The notes: generated by a model from the letters alone, not told the origin. A stretch of DNA of 64,000 nucleotides from Eutreptiella sp. 'Long Island Sound 2002' (GCA_964036045.1 OZ038390.1:36478974-36542973), one strand, 5' to 3'. Positions 1 to 11,444 are shown, counted from the stretch's first letter. Translations and numbers: made by a program.

Positions 1-1859
1 TTCTGGGCCTTGGCGGGCAGCAGGTGCTGCTCCCGGGGCCCCGCCGTCGCCTCGTGCTGCTCCACCTGATGCAGCGCGACGGCCAGCCGCCGCTCCAGCT
101 GCTCGCACCGCCACTGCACCGACGCCAGCGCCCGGTCCTTGGCCTGCGCCGCGCTGCACAGGCCGCCGTCGGCGTGGTCCGCCGTGGCGTCCGCCAGCCG
201 CCGCCGCAGGTGCGCGCACTGCCCCTCGTACCACTCGACCCGCTCCGCCTGCTCCCGATACTTCGCCGGATCGACCCAGTCCGCCCGCCGCCGCTCCAGC
301 CCCTCGACCTCCTTCAGGTGCGCGTGGTGGATGTCGCTCAGGTCGCACACGTGCCGCCGCCGCTGGTCCTCGGCCTCCGCCAATATCGCCGTCACCTTCG
401 GCATGTCCCGTTCCAGCAACAGCCGCTCGACCCGCAGTTCCTGGTCCAGCAGCTGCAGCCGCTGCCTCTCCTCCTGCAGCTCGCGCTCTTGGCGGGCGCG
501 GGCCTCCGCCACGGACTCGTGCCCGTCCAGTCCGTCCCGCGACTCATCGAGGGCGGCCTGGGTCTTGGCTTGGAGCCCCACGAGCCGCTCGTTCTCGCAC
601 TGCAGCCGCGAGTTCTTGGCCCTTTCGTCCCCCAGCGCCTGCTCCAGCGCGTGGACTCTGCCGGCGAAGTCCTCCTCCCACTGGGCCACCGCCAAGCGGA
701 CCTGCTGGTCCGCCGCGGCCCGCGCCGCCCGTTCCCGGGCCGCGACCCGCCCGTCCGCCGCCGCGAGCACGTCGCGCATCATCGCCCGGACCGCGGCGGT
801 GTGCTCCGCGTGCCGGGACCCCAGCCGCACGAGCTCTCCGGCCACCCGCCCCTCCGCCTCGCGTCGCTGCCGGTCCGCCTCCGCGAGGCGCTGCTCGAGG
901 GCGTTGTTGGACTGCCAGGCGGCGTCCAGCTCCATTTGGAGGGCGATGGCGTCGTGGCGCAGCTTCTGCACTTGCACGGGGTCACTGCTCTGCTCCTCCA
1001 TGTACTCCTCCCGCGCGGCGCGGCGCGTTGCCTGAGCCAAACGCTCGGACATCAGGGCCCGGACCGACGCCACGTGGTCCGCGTGCGCCGCGCCCAACGC
1101 CACGCGGTCGGCCCTGTGCTGGCGCCGCAGCTCCTCCATTTCCTTGCAGACCTCGGACCTCTGCAGGCGATGGATCCGCTGGCCGCAGTCGTCGAGCTGC
1201 TGCTGGAGCGCGGCGGACGACTGCCGGGCGTGCGTCACCTGCATTTGAAGTGCGATGGCGTCCTGCCGCAGTTTTGCGCATTGGTCTTGCTCAAAGGCCA
1301 GCGCCTCCAGCGCTTCGCCAAGGGACATCTGCTGCGTCCGCGGAGGCTCCACGATCGATGAACTTGTGCTGGTGTTTGGGGCCTCTCTTCTCTCCTCCAG
1401 CCTCGGATCTGGGGATGCCTCTCTTCTCTCCTCCAGCCTCGGATCTGGGGATGCCTCTCTTCTCTCCTCCAGCCTCGGATCTGGGGATGCCTCTCTTCTC
1501 TCCTCCAGCCTCGGATCTGGGGATGCCTCTCTTCTCTCCTCCAGCCTCGGATCTGGGGATGCCTCTCTTCTCTCCTCCAGCCTCGGATCTGGGGATGCCT
1601 CTCTTCTCTCCTCCAGCCTCGGATCTGGGGATGCCTCTCTTCTCTCCTCCAGCCTCGGATCTGGGGATGCCTCTCTTCTCTCCTCTGGCCTCGGATCTGG
1701 GGATGCACTTCTCCTCTTTGGCCCTGGGGCTGGGGGTGAACCAGATGTTGTGGCTGGCGCCTCTCTCCTCTTTGGCCCTGGGGCTGGGGAGGTACTAGAC
1801 ATTGCGGCCGGGGCCTCTCTTCTCTCCTCCGGCCCCGGGTTTATGGATACACCAGACAT
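1..1859 (-). CDS. Coiled-coil protein, C-terminus beyond the left edge
   Basis: A minus-strand frame stays open from an ATG at 1859-1857 to the window edge (619 codons seen); an in-frame TAA lies directly upstream (1862-1860), so this ATG is the first possible start unless an upstream exon is spliced on. Residues about 1-51 are rich in Pro, Ala, Arg and Ser. Residues about 52-159 are nine copies of ASPDPRLEERRE or close variants. From about residue 180 onward the protein is almost entirely charged, Leu/Ala/Gln/Glu/Arg-rich helix with heptad spacing, typical of a long coiled coil. KLRQDAIALQM near residues 196-206 recurs as KLRHDAIALQM near 299-309, so part of the rod is duplicated. I recognise no catalytic domain. 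A structural or cytoskeletal role (centriole, flagellum, motor tail) would fit but is inference. Base composition is much more GC-rich than the transporter genes. The long open plus-strand frame here is its antisense shadow. Confidence 0.75.
   Translation of the reverse strand, partial: MSGVSINPGPEERREAPAAMSSTSPAPGPKRREAPATTSGSPPAPGPKRRSASPDPRPEERREASPDPRLEERREASPDPRLEERREASPDPRLEERREASPDPRLEERREASPDPRLEERREASPDPRLEERREASPDPRLEERREASPDPRLEERREAPNTSTSSSIVEPPRTQQMSLGEALEALAFEQDQCAKLRQDAIALQMQVTHARQSSAALQQQLDDCGQRIHRLQRSEVCKEMEELRRQHRADRVALGAAHADHVASVRALMSERLAQATRRAAREEYMEEQSSDPVQVQKLRHDAIALQMELDAAWQSNNALEQRLAEADRQRREAEGRVAGELVRLGSRHAEHTAAVRAMMRDVLAAADGRVAARERAARAAADQQVRLAVAQWEEDFAGRVHALEQALGDERAKNSRLQCENERLVGLQAKTQAALDESRDGLDGHESVAEARARQERELQEERQRLQLLDQELRVERLLLERDMPKVTAILAEAEDQRRRHVCDLSDIHHAHLKEVEGLERRRADWVDPAKYREQAERVEWYEGQCAHLRRRLADATADHADGGLCSAAQAKDRALASVQWRCEQLERRLAVALHQVEQHEATAGPREQHLLPAKAQ
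1381..1704 (-). repeat. 36-bp in-frame minisatellite, nine units
   Basis: Nine consecutive 36-bp units lie inside the coiled-coil gene. Eight are essentially identical; the ninth, at 1669-1704, has a Leu-to-Pro change. Each adds twelve residues, ASPDPRLEERRE, so copy-number change would keep the reading frame. Degenerate relatives of the unit (APGPKRRE-like) continue to about 1850. Confidence 0.95.
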
Positions 1860-3400
1860 TTAGTCTCGTATTGGCAGGGGCCCCATTCCAAAACAAACCC
1901 TTTGTGAAGGCCACAACAATCAAGTGCCAGTGTCACTACGGAAAACTGCCAAAAAAGGGGAGAGGCAAGCAAAGTTTTGCTTGTAGGCTGCCGACTCCGT
2001 GTCTCAGACAGCAAGCACATGCACAATGACCAAATCACAGTAACATCAACACTCACACTGACCAGTCCAGAACTTGTAATTTCGTGTCATCACAATACAC
2101 TTTGGCACGGGACTCAAAACTTTGAGATGACTCGGCTCTGGTGTGTGAGGGGGAGGGGGACCTGTATCTGCAACCGAACTCAGCGAAAACACCTGGTCGC
2201 TGGGAGCCTCGCTCCTGAAGTCCAGTTGTGTGTGGACTGGGTTTTGGTGGTGCCGCATCTATCTCTGAGTTCTCAGAGAACTGTTCAGCACCGGTCCGGA
2301 ATCACATCAAACCAAATCAGAAAATGCATTAAAGAAACTAATCGAAATTAGCTTTTGGTTCATCAAAATCCAACACGGTAGCCCAAAGGTACATAATTGC
2401 TGCAATGCACCAAGGCTTTTCTTTGCATGGGGCTCGGCCGGTTCTGCGGTACTAGGCTTGAGTGGCTGCAATGAAGGAAACCTGGTCTTACTTGTTCTAG
2501 GGGCGTGGTGTTGTCGGCAGTCTTATTGCCAGGATTGCAGGTGGCCGGTCATGGTTGCCACCGAAAAAAAATAGACACTCAAAAAGACCCTAGTTGGTGA
2601 TTCGTACCTCCAATCCCTGCAGGAATGGTGCTACACACTCTCACAAATTGGGAGGTAGGACTTGGCTCTCCAGTTGTTCACGACAAAGTGTAGGTCATGG
2701 TGGTGGTGCCCAAGCACCACCTAGCACCATCAGCTTTCTTGGCTTCCAACCTGCACTATTGTGCCATATGCAACTAGGTGCATCACTTGCCAGCTGGATG
2801 GAAAAGCCACCAGGATTGTGTCATCCAAGTAGTTTAAGGAGTGTAAGCTGTCAGTGCAGTTTCTATTTCAAACTCTAAGGCTCAAGGGCCCCTTGCTTCA
2901 ATAACAATCACCAGCTGCACCAAACACCTTTTCGCTCAACGTCCAAGATGGGGAACAATTTCCAGGTTCGCAACACCCTCGTGAAGCCCATTGACACCAA
3001 TCCCAAAGACGGGAGACCCACACTTTTTGACACTGGGGCATTGTTGTTGTTTGGTGCTTGCAGTCTCTATGGTTGTCCCATGCAGAAGATGGGAGAGTTT
3101 GATTTGTACCCTTTTTCATTTTTCATCCCTCACCCCTGCCCTGCTGTGGCGACACCTACCTTGACCCCTCCTACAATCCCATGTCCCAACTGCAACTTGT
3201 AGCCATGGCGCACAAGTGGAGCACCACTCAGTCACTGTCGCCCCACCCCTTGGGGCGGAGTGTAAATGACCGCAGTGGCAACGGTTGAAGCGGGAGCCTA
3301 GCGGTTAGTTACTGGCAGTGCCCAATACGGGCTCACTGGCACATGTTACACAATAGAGCAGTGCTGTGCGCACTTTGTAGCATGCCATCTTGCCTTTCTT
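1860..3400. other. Interval with no recognisable gene
   Basis: Only short open frames without family resemblance are present on either strand. The segment immediately right of 1860 would hold the promoter or upstream exons of the coiled-coil gene; I see no convincing TATA box or splice site. There is no obvious repeat until the first poly-G tract near 3441. Confidence 0.5.
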
Positions 3401-5000
3401 GTGTGTGGACCAATATCGGAAGAGGGTGAGGGACCACACAGGGGGGGGGGGGGGGCTTCTGCAAAAATGTGAAGTCATGGGGTTTTGCCTAAAATTGGCC
3501 ACATCAAAAAGGGGGGGGGGGTTATCCCTGTTGCGGTTTCCAAATCGTGCCACAGGGGGTTACCTTGGATGTGCACAAGTGTGTAGTTGTCCATTTTTTG
3601 GGCATGCAGAAGGAAATTCTATTGCCTTCGGCAAGGCACCTCGAAGAGGGGAGAGGGACAACCATTCTTGAGCTGCGGAGGCGGGAAAACTGCATAAGCA
3701 GGTTGTGCCCTAGACCCCTTGGGAGCCAGCCCCCCCCCCCCCCCCAAAAAACCCCAAATAGTGTGAAAAACACATAAAGGGGACACTACCCGTTCGGAAA
3801 TTTCCATTCTTGAGCTGCTGAGGCGGGAAAACTGCATAAGCAGGTTGTGCCCCAAACCCCCTTGGGAGCCACCCCCCCCCCCCCCCCCAACACCCAAATA
3901 GCGTGAAAAACACATAAACGGGGGCTAAAACATGCTGTACATAGGATATTTGATCATTTTGGATGGTCAAAGTGTCAAAAAATCAGTTTCAGAAAATTGC
4001 CATTTTTGAGCTACTGAGGCGGGAAAACTGCATCAGCAAGTGTGCCCTAGACCCTCTGGGGGCCGCCCCCATGTGGTGACACACCGTGTGGGGGGAGCCC
4101 CCCACACCCAAATAGGGTGAAAAACACATAAAGAGGGAATACAACATGCTTTACATACCATATTTGATCATTTTGGATGGTCAAAGTATCAAAAAAATCA
4201 GTTTCGGAAATTCTATTGCCTTCGGCAAGTCCACCTCGCAGAGAATCTACCCCAAGCATGACACACCCAAAATAGGGTAAAAACTACATAAATACGGGCT
4301 AAAACATGCTTTACATATCTTGGATGGTCATTTTATGTGATCACGGTATCACAAAAATGAGTTTCAAAAAATTCGATTTTTGAGCTGGCCACGGTGAAAA
4401 ACTGCATAAGCAGGTTGTGTACCCATCCCTTGGGAGACCCCCCCCCTGGGACCTAATACCCAAATAGGGTGAAAAACATGTAAATACGGCCTAAAACATG
4501 CTTTCCGTACCTTGGATGGTCATTTTAGGTGGTCACAATATCAAAAAAACAAGTTTTGGAAACTTCGATTTTTGAGCTGCCTAGGGTGAAAAACTGCATA
4601 AGCAGGTTGTGTACCCATCCCTTGTGAGACACCCCCCCTCCGTGCGCCCAATACCCAAATAGGGTGAAAAACATGTAAATACGGCCTAAAATATGCTTTA
4701 CATACCTTGGATGGTCATTTAGGGTGATCGCAATATCATAAAAATAAGTTTCGAAAACTTCGATTTTTGAGCTGCCCAAGGTGAAAAGCTGCATAAGCAG
4801 GTTGTGTACCAATCCCTTGGGAGACCCCCCCCCCCCCCCCCGGACCTAATGGCCAAATAGGGTGAAAAACACGTAAATACGGCCTAAAACATGCTCTATA
4901 TAGCTTGGATGGTCATATCGTGTGGTCACAATATTATAAAAACAAGTTTTGAAAACTTTGATTTTTGAGCTGCCCAGGGTGAAAAAACTGCATAAGCACG
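3400..5000. repeat. Degenerate ~195-bp tandem repeat with fixed poly-C tracts
   Basis: Repeated landmarks recur in order: GCATAAGCAGGTTGTG, then CCCTTGGGA, a run of C, CCAAATAGGGTGAAAAACA, GGCCTAAAACATGCTTTA, GGATGGTCATTTTAGGTGAT, and TTTTTGAGCTGC. The GCATAAGCA landmark falls near 3692, 3835, 4405, 4598, 4793 and 4990; the last four are 193-197 bp apart. The poly-C tract varies from about 8 to 19 bases. No coding potential is evident. Confidence 0.8.
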
Positions 5001-6050
5001 TTGTGCACCGGCCCATTCACTAGGCGGTGGAAACAGCCATTTCGCGTCTTTGGCATGGGTTGTGACCGGCTCTCAGCAAGGCTAGAGACTGCAAAAAATG
5101 TCCTTCCGTATCCCAGTAGGCATATATTGTCACAACATCCCCACTCACACCCCTCACAGTGGGTACCACGGAGTCACCGAGGTTGCCAAAACCGCCAACA
5201 TACTAAAAATGGCTGAAAAGTGCATAAAGTGCACTCGTCCCACTCCGCCCCATACAAACCCCATGGAGTCGGGACTTGGAAACACTTTCTCAACTCAAAA
5301 TCGAAAAAACCGAAAGATTGATGATTTTCGACCCAAAAAAAGGGGGGGGGTCATTTTTTCGACATTTTTGATGTCCCCCCCCCTCCCTCAGAATCTCAAG
5401 AAAGTGGGTTTCAAGTGGGGGGGGGGGGGGGGGCTCGGGGGGTCCGAACCAAAAACTCATTGGGAGATGTGTTTATTGGACAAAATAATGATTTTACAAG
5501 GGTTAAACCAACAATTCAACCCCTTGGGGTAGGGTACGCGAATAGCCCCAAAAAGGCCCAAAATGGGGGGGGTATGTGGCATTTTCCCCTACACACGCCT
5601 GCCTGGCTTTGATCTAACAACCTCTGCGAGGTGATTTCCATTTTTGAGCTGCTGAGGCTGGAAAACTGCATACGCAGGTTGTGCCCTAGACCCCTTGGGA
5701 CCCCCCCCCGCCCCCAACATCGGGATGGGGTGAAAAACACATAAAAGGGGGCTGAAACATGCTTTACATAGCATATTTCATCATTGTAAGTGGTCACAAT
5801 ATCAAAAAAAATGTTTTGCAAAATTTTTGTTTTTGACCTAAAGAGGGCGGAAAACTGCTTTGGCAGTCTGTGCACACAACAAAGGCCATTGAACCACCTA
5901 CAAATAGCGATTTTGAAGCTTTTGGGGGGCCCATGGCTCGGGCTAGATGGGCCCAGTGGCCACTACATGGGTCCCCATGGGTGCTCAAGTACCCGTATTG
6001 TCACCAAACGATCACCCAAACCCATCCTAGAGGCAACAGAAGGGTTTTGA
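4980..6050. repeat. Dispersed ~1.1-kb repeat, copy 1
   Basis: The order of blocks matches 8370-9170. It starts at the cgttgtgcaccggcccattc landmark, passes through a stretch ending caacctctgcgaggtgatt (about 5617 and 9000), and ends with a block containing GGTCCCCATGGGTGCTCAAG (about 5970 and 9078). Copy 1 carries roughly 280 bp more of the ~195-bp repeat (about 5638-5920), so the two copies differ by an indel. No gene is recognisable. Confidence 0.75.
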
Positions 6051-6080
6051 AAAAAGAAGAAATGTGAAAAACTTTCAAGT

Positions 6081-6545
6081 GTCACTAAACAGCCTACGCA
6101 ACAGCAATTCTATTGCCTTCGCAAGTCCACCTCGCAGAGAATCTACCCCAAGCAACACACACCCAAAATAGGGTAAAAACTACCTAAATACGGGCTAAAA
6201 CATGCTTTGCGTATCTTGGATAGTCATTTTAGGTGACCACAATATCATAAAAACAAGTTTCGGAAACTTACATTTTTGAGCTGTATAGGCTGAAAAACTG
6301 CATTAGCAGGTTGTGTCACTAAACAGCCTACGCAACAGCAATTCTATTGCCTTCGCAAGTCCACCTCGCAGAGAATCTACCCCAAGCAACACACACCCAA
6401 AATAGGGTAAAAACTACCTAAATACGGGCTAAAACATGCTTTACGTATCTTGGATAGTCATTTTAGGTGACCACAATGTCATAAAAACAAGTTTCGGAAA
6501 CTTACATTTTTGAGCTGTATAGGCTGAAAAACTGCATTATTAGCA
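6081..6545. repeat. 234-bp tandem duplication
   Basis: Two direct copies start at GTCACTAAACAGCCTACGCA (6081 and 6315). Each contains CCTTCGCAAGTCCACCTCGC followed by a variant of the ~195-bp repeat. They differ at only a few positions, so this duplication is younger than the surrounding degenerate units. Confidence 0.9.
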
Positions 6546-6759
6546 GGTTGTGTACCATTCCTGTTTGACCCCCCCCCCCCTTGCACCCAATACCCAAATA
6601 GGGTGAATAACACATGAATACGGCCTAAAACATGCTTTACCTACTTAGGTGATCACGCTATCAGAAAAATAAGTTTCGAAAACTTCGATTTTGAGCTGCA
6701 TAAGCTGAAAACGACATCAGCAGGTTGTGCACCAATCCCTTGGGACCCCCCCCCCCCCC

Positions 6760-8235
6760 CGCCCCTTGTCGGCCCAAATTTCAGCCACCACAAAGCGAGG
6801 GTGCAGGCCGTGGGCTGGTCCCCCTTGGGGACCAGGAAACAGGGGAGCAGGCCTTTTGCTGCCCCCCCCCCCCCAACAGAAATGGGGCCGAAAGCAGGCC
6901 CAGCACAGCCCCCCCCCCCCCAGCATGCCCTCGCACCCCCGCACCCTCACTGCAGGCCGTCACATGGTGATCAAGGTCCCTCCCCTCACGGACAGGGAGC
7001 GGACGCCGAACGATGGGTATGTTGGATCTGGGACCCGCATGGTAACCCAGCAGGTGGTCCTCCTCTCCCAAACAAGTGAGCAGGTAGACCCAACCACCAC
7101 TACCCCCCCCCCCCCCCAGCCTGCCCCCCGACGGGAGAGGTGCACGGAGTCGGCACCCTCAGGGCCTAAAAAGTGGAGGCTGTGGAGGGCTCGCAGATTG
7201 ACTGCTGTGGGTATCCCTTGAGCGGCCTGCCTAGGGAACCTCCAGGTGTGCGCGTGCCCCTCCAACTTCATCACAGACGCCTAGGCCAGCACAGCCCCGT
7301 GCACTCCAGTTCAGTTGTGGGCGACCCCTGGAGGCCAGACAGCCACCTGCCGACCCCTGCCCCCCCCTCCCCCTTCCAAACGGAGCGGTCACTCGGGTGG
7401 TGTGCCCTCTGGGCCCCCCCGTTTACGCGGGCAGTAGCACCGCCACCCAGGCCCCGAGCCCGGGCAGGCTCCAGGGCAGGGCAGCGCTCAGCGCGCCCTG
7501 GAGCCCCTCCTCCTGCCGTCCCTCAGCGCCGTGGGCGGATGGTCCAGTCCACGACAACACCACCAGTGCCTAGAGCAGTCAGGAGGTGTGGACCCCCCCA
7601 GTCGAGCGCCCAGGGAGCGCGCCCCCGTGCCTCATGCAGTCGTGGGGCCGCTGGCAGCATGTCAATGACCGGGAGGCGGCGTGTCCAGTCCGAACACTCC
7701 CCCGGCGGGCTCAGCGTCAGGCTCCCATGGCCTCCCTGCCGGGGCCTGGAGCACCAGGCATCACACAACCCCCCACACGCCCCCCCCCCCCCCGACGCGC
7801 CTCCACCACAAGCAGCCAGGGCCCGGTGGTGGCGGACCCTGGTTCACACCCGACGACCACACGAACAGCCGGGACGCCACTACAAGCGGCGACACGGACG
7901 GACCAAGCCGCAGCGGGGGAAACCAGAAACACTGGAGCGGCACCGGCGCCAGCGGGCAGGGCCAGGCGCGGCGCAGCCGTGTGACCCGTCATGCCCTGCG
8001 AGCGCCACCAGCATGCACGCCCCGCCCTCCTGCCCCGCGCGCGCCACACACACAGGCACGGCGGCATCTCCCTCCCGTGTGTGCCACCACGGGGTACGGG
8101 GGCGGTCAACAGTCCGGCAGGCCTTGGGACCGGACAACCGCGATTCGCCTAGCCCAGTCGTGTCGGCACAAAGGCGAGTGCTGACCATGGGCCAGGGCGT
8201 CCGGCACAGGCCTTGACCCAAACCAAACCAAACCC
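6760..8235. other. GC-rich block inserted into a poly-C tract
   Basis: The flanks are two halves of one ~195-bp unit. The left half ends GGTTGTGCACCAATCCCTTGGGA plus poly-C at about 6723-6760. The right half resumes with poly-C and CCAAATAAAGTGAAAAACACA at about 8233-8275. The interior is much richer in G and C than its surroundings and has several further C runs. The longest open frame (7173-8216, plus, 347 codons) resembles no family I know and is Pro/Arg/Ala-rich, as expected for chance translation of such sequence. Confidence 0.55.
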
Positions 8236-9650
8236 CCCCCGCCCCGCCCAATGTCCAAATAAAGTGAAAAACACATAAATACGGCCCAAAACATACCTAG
8301 GAGGGTCATTTCGGGTGATTAGAATATCAAAAAAAAAGTTTCGAAAACTTCAATTTTTGAGCTGTGCAAGGCGAAAAACTGCATTAGCACGTTGTGCACC
8401 GGCCCATTCACTAGGCCATTATTGGTGGAAACGGTCATTTTGCGTCTTTGGCACGGGGTTTGACGGGCCCTCAGCAGGGCTACAGACTGCAAAAAACTTC
8501 CTTTCGTATCCTAGTAGGCATATATTGTCACAACATCCCCACTCACACCCCTCACAGTGGGTACCGCGGAGTCACCGAGGTTGCCAAAACCGCCAACATA
8601 CTAAAAATGGCTGAAAAGTGCATAAAGTGCACTCGTCCCACTCCGCCCCATACAAACCCCATGGAGTGGGGACTTGGAAACACTTTCTCAACTCAAAATC
8701 GAAAAAACCGAAAGATTGATGATTTTCGACCCAAAAAAAGGGGGTCTTTTTTGACCCCCCCCCCCCACCCCCCACCTCCCTCAAAATCTCAAGAAAGTGG
8801 GTTTCAAGTAGGGGGGGTCTCGGGGGGTACGAACCAAAAACTCATTGGGAGATGTGTTTATTGGACAAAATAATGATTTTACAAGGGGTTAAACCAACAA
8901 TTCAACCCTTGGGGTAGGGTACGCGAATAGCCCCAAAAAGGCCCAAAATGGGGGGGTATGTGGCATTTTCCCCTATATACGCCTGCCTGGCTTTGATCTA
9001 ACAACCTCTGCGAGGTGATTTTGGGGCTTTCGGAGGGCCCATGGCACGGGCTACATAGGCCTAGTGGCCACTACGTGGGTCCCCATGGGTGCTCAAGTAC
9101 CCGTATTGTCACCAAATGATCACTCAAACCCATCCTTGGGGCAACGGAAGGGTTTCATGAAAAATAGAATTTCAAAAAACTTTCATGTGCCACTAAAGAG
9201 CCTAAACAGCGTGAAAACGGCTAAGTCCTCACCGGCAAGGGGCCATATGGGGGTGGGCGACTGGGGGTACCTGGAGTTGGGACCCGAGACCCCCGCCATG
9301 GGTTAGGGGATCCATATACAAGGAAAAAGTTCTTCAGGACCCAGGTCCAAATACACACACAACAGCCACAAAACGCAAAGAAGTTTTGACCCCCCATCCC
9401 CCCCCCAAAAAAGGATACCCTGGTGCGGGTGGGTACGGGGGTCAAAATCCAGAAAATCATTGGGGGATCATTTTGGGTCCTAAAATGATGATTTTATAAG
9501 GGGTTAGACGTTAGAAACCATACATTGGGGTATGCTACGTGAACGACCCCAAAAAAGGGGGGTATACGACGCTCGCGCCTGCGCTTGATCTAACAACCTC
9601 TCTTCGAGGTGATGTTGGGGTGTTGTGCTTCAAAAGTGACGGATCTTTGC
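8235..9650. repeat. Dispersed ~1.1-kb repeat, copy 2, and degenerate continuation
   Basis: 8370-9170 is the second copy of the segment at 4980-6050. 9170-9650 continues with weaker relatives: a second poly-C run near 9390 and an acaacctctcttcgaggtgat block near 9595 resembling the landmark at 9000. No coding potential is evident. Confidence 0.7.
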
Positions 9651-10190
9651 ACGCTTAGTGGATGCTGCTGTTTTACATATCAAGTATAGCAGGGACGCGG
9701 TGGCCTAGGGGGTGAGCATACAGCAACATAAGCCTCCTCTCTACCTCCTCACCAATGTCATGGTGGTTGTAGCCACACCCCCTGCCGGGGGGGGGGGGGG
9801 GGGCATGGACGATTTCTCTTCAACGCGGCGCAACACCAAAGAGGGTGCCTCCGAGTGTGCCCAATCTTGCAAGGCATACGTTTCGTCGCGTTTCGCGTTT
9901 CGGAGCACCGCTTCATGCGGTGCCCAAACCCAAAATGCGATTGTTTCGAGTCATTTCGTGTTTCATGGGGTGCCGAATCCCGGAACTTGGGATGTGCCAA
10001 CAAGAAGTACATTGTGTGTCCCGCGATGGTTGTGTGCTATTGTGTGTCTCGTGGCAATGCACGGAACCGCTTGACGCATGCAATTCGCACCCCCCAAAAA
10101 AAAACCCTTGGGGGATAGACGCATCTACCACTTCCATTTCAATATCGATTTCCTCAAGGCGGTGCTTGCACAAAAAGTGGCTACCTCACC
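9650..10190. other. Low-information interval with a poly-G run
   Basis: Contains a run of about 18 G near 9786-9803 and two related TTTCG-rich stretches (9880-9950 and 9950-9985). No gene family is recognisable in the overlapping short open frames on both strands. Confidence 0.4.
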
Positions 10191-10194
10191 CCTG

Positions 10195-10560
10195 CCTTCT
10201 CGGGGGCCCACATGAGGGCGGAAATTCTACGTAACCCCCGCGTTCCCGGGGGTCATCATCAAAGGGGACAAAATCAGAAGTGGCTACCTCACCCCGGGGA
10301 AGCGGCCTCGCATCCCGTCCCCGAGGAGGATGTGGCGCCGTATTACCTTGCCGGAGTCACCATCTTAAATCCAATTGACAGGGCATAGCCCCACTCGGCA
10401 GCATGTGGACATCCCGCAAGATGATGTATAGCTCACTAGAAGTCCATGACGGTGTGGATATCAAGAGCACACTGCCTCCTCAGGGGCCACATGAGGGCGG
10501 AAGTGCTACGTAACCCCTACGTTCTCGGTGGTCCCCATCAAAGGGGACAAGAGTGGCCTG
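10195..10560. repeat. Solitary monomers related to the satellite
   Basis: Two isolated copies, about 10195-10300 and 10478-10560, carry the satellite-like signature: a GGGCCCACATGAGGGCGGAA-like motif, then CTACGTAACCCC, then GTCATCATC or GTCCCCATC followed by AAAGGGGACAA. They belong to the ~105-bp family that is clustered at 57730-59950. Confidence 0.8.
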
Positions 10561-11440
10561 TGTTGGGCCACTGGTGAAATGCCCCGAGGGGCGGTCCTTA
10601 AGGGCCGTCCCGACAAAAAAAATTTGGTCACTTTTCGGCCACTTGATCAGAATTGGCCCAAAATTGGCACATTGCCTACGTAAGTCCATATCCTCAACAC
10701 AAAGGGCAACGTTTCTCCAACTGGAGTGGTAGTGTGAGGTGGACTAAGGAAACCCTTCACCCAAAAAAGGGGGGGGGGTCTGGTTATATGAAAAATTTAC
10801 TGTGCCTAAATTTTGGGACAACCAAAGAAGGCGATGAGCAACGGATACTAGACTCACATATACCCCCGTGACACAGGCATATGGTCATCGACACAATTCA
10901 TAGTACATTGTTTCCCCTTGCCACACTGCAACGCAAACCAGATCAGCACCGAATGTTGCCTTGACGCCACCGCACAAGACAACTATCGAATGTTTCTCAC
11001 GCCGTTTGGGTAAGCTCATCCCCCTCCCATAGGCGCCGGTTAGCAATGAACCACGCACCCCGGGACTCACCCACGCTGAACCCATTCGCCTCCACGCCCT
11101 TTGGCATGCCCGAACCGTGTCTTCTGGCATTTACAATATATACCGTGCGTCTTCATGCACATGCCGGAACACAATACCCTCGCCATCAACCGGCCCTGCC
11201 AGGGCACGGTGGATACAAGCTATTGCAGGGCCCATCCGTGGGCCCATAGCCACATGCCCCCACTGGCTTCACTCCTTGTACCACTTGCTTTAATTGTCTT
11301 GATTCCTGAACAAAAAAGGGGGGGGGTTATGTAAAAACCCCCATGTTGTCGTTCTCCGCAGATGAGCCCCCCCCCCCGGACCACACAGGGTTTGTAATCG
11401 CGGTGGCAGACAAGACACTAACCCCCCCCCCCCCCCCGCC
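10560..11440. other. Interval with no recognisable gene
   Basis: Only short unrelated open frames are seen on both strands; poly-G and poly-C runs lie near 10775, 11321, 11369 and 11421. Confidence 0.4.
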
Positions 11441-11444
11441 GCAT

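Noticed and set aside
24-1361. 445-codon plus-strand open frame
   Set aside because: It is the exact antisense of the coiled-coil frame. Its Leu/Pro/Arg-rich composition is what the complement of a GC-rich coiled-coil gene gives, whereas the minus translation has heptads and internal duplications.
7173-8216. 347-codon open frame in the GC-rich block
   Set aside because: No family resemblance, overlapping open frames on both strands, and homopolymer C runs inside; consistent with chance in GC-rich sequence.
9690-9725. tRNA gene suggested by a box A-like TGGCCTAGGGGG
   Set aside because: No box B or cloverleaf follows within a plausible distance.
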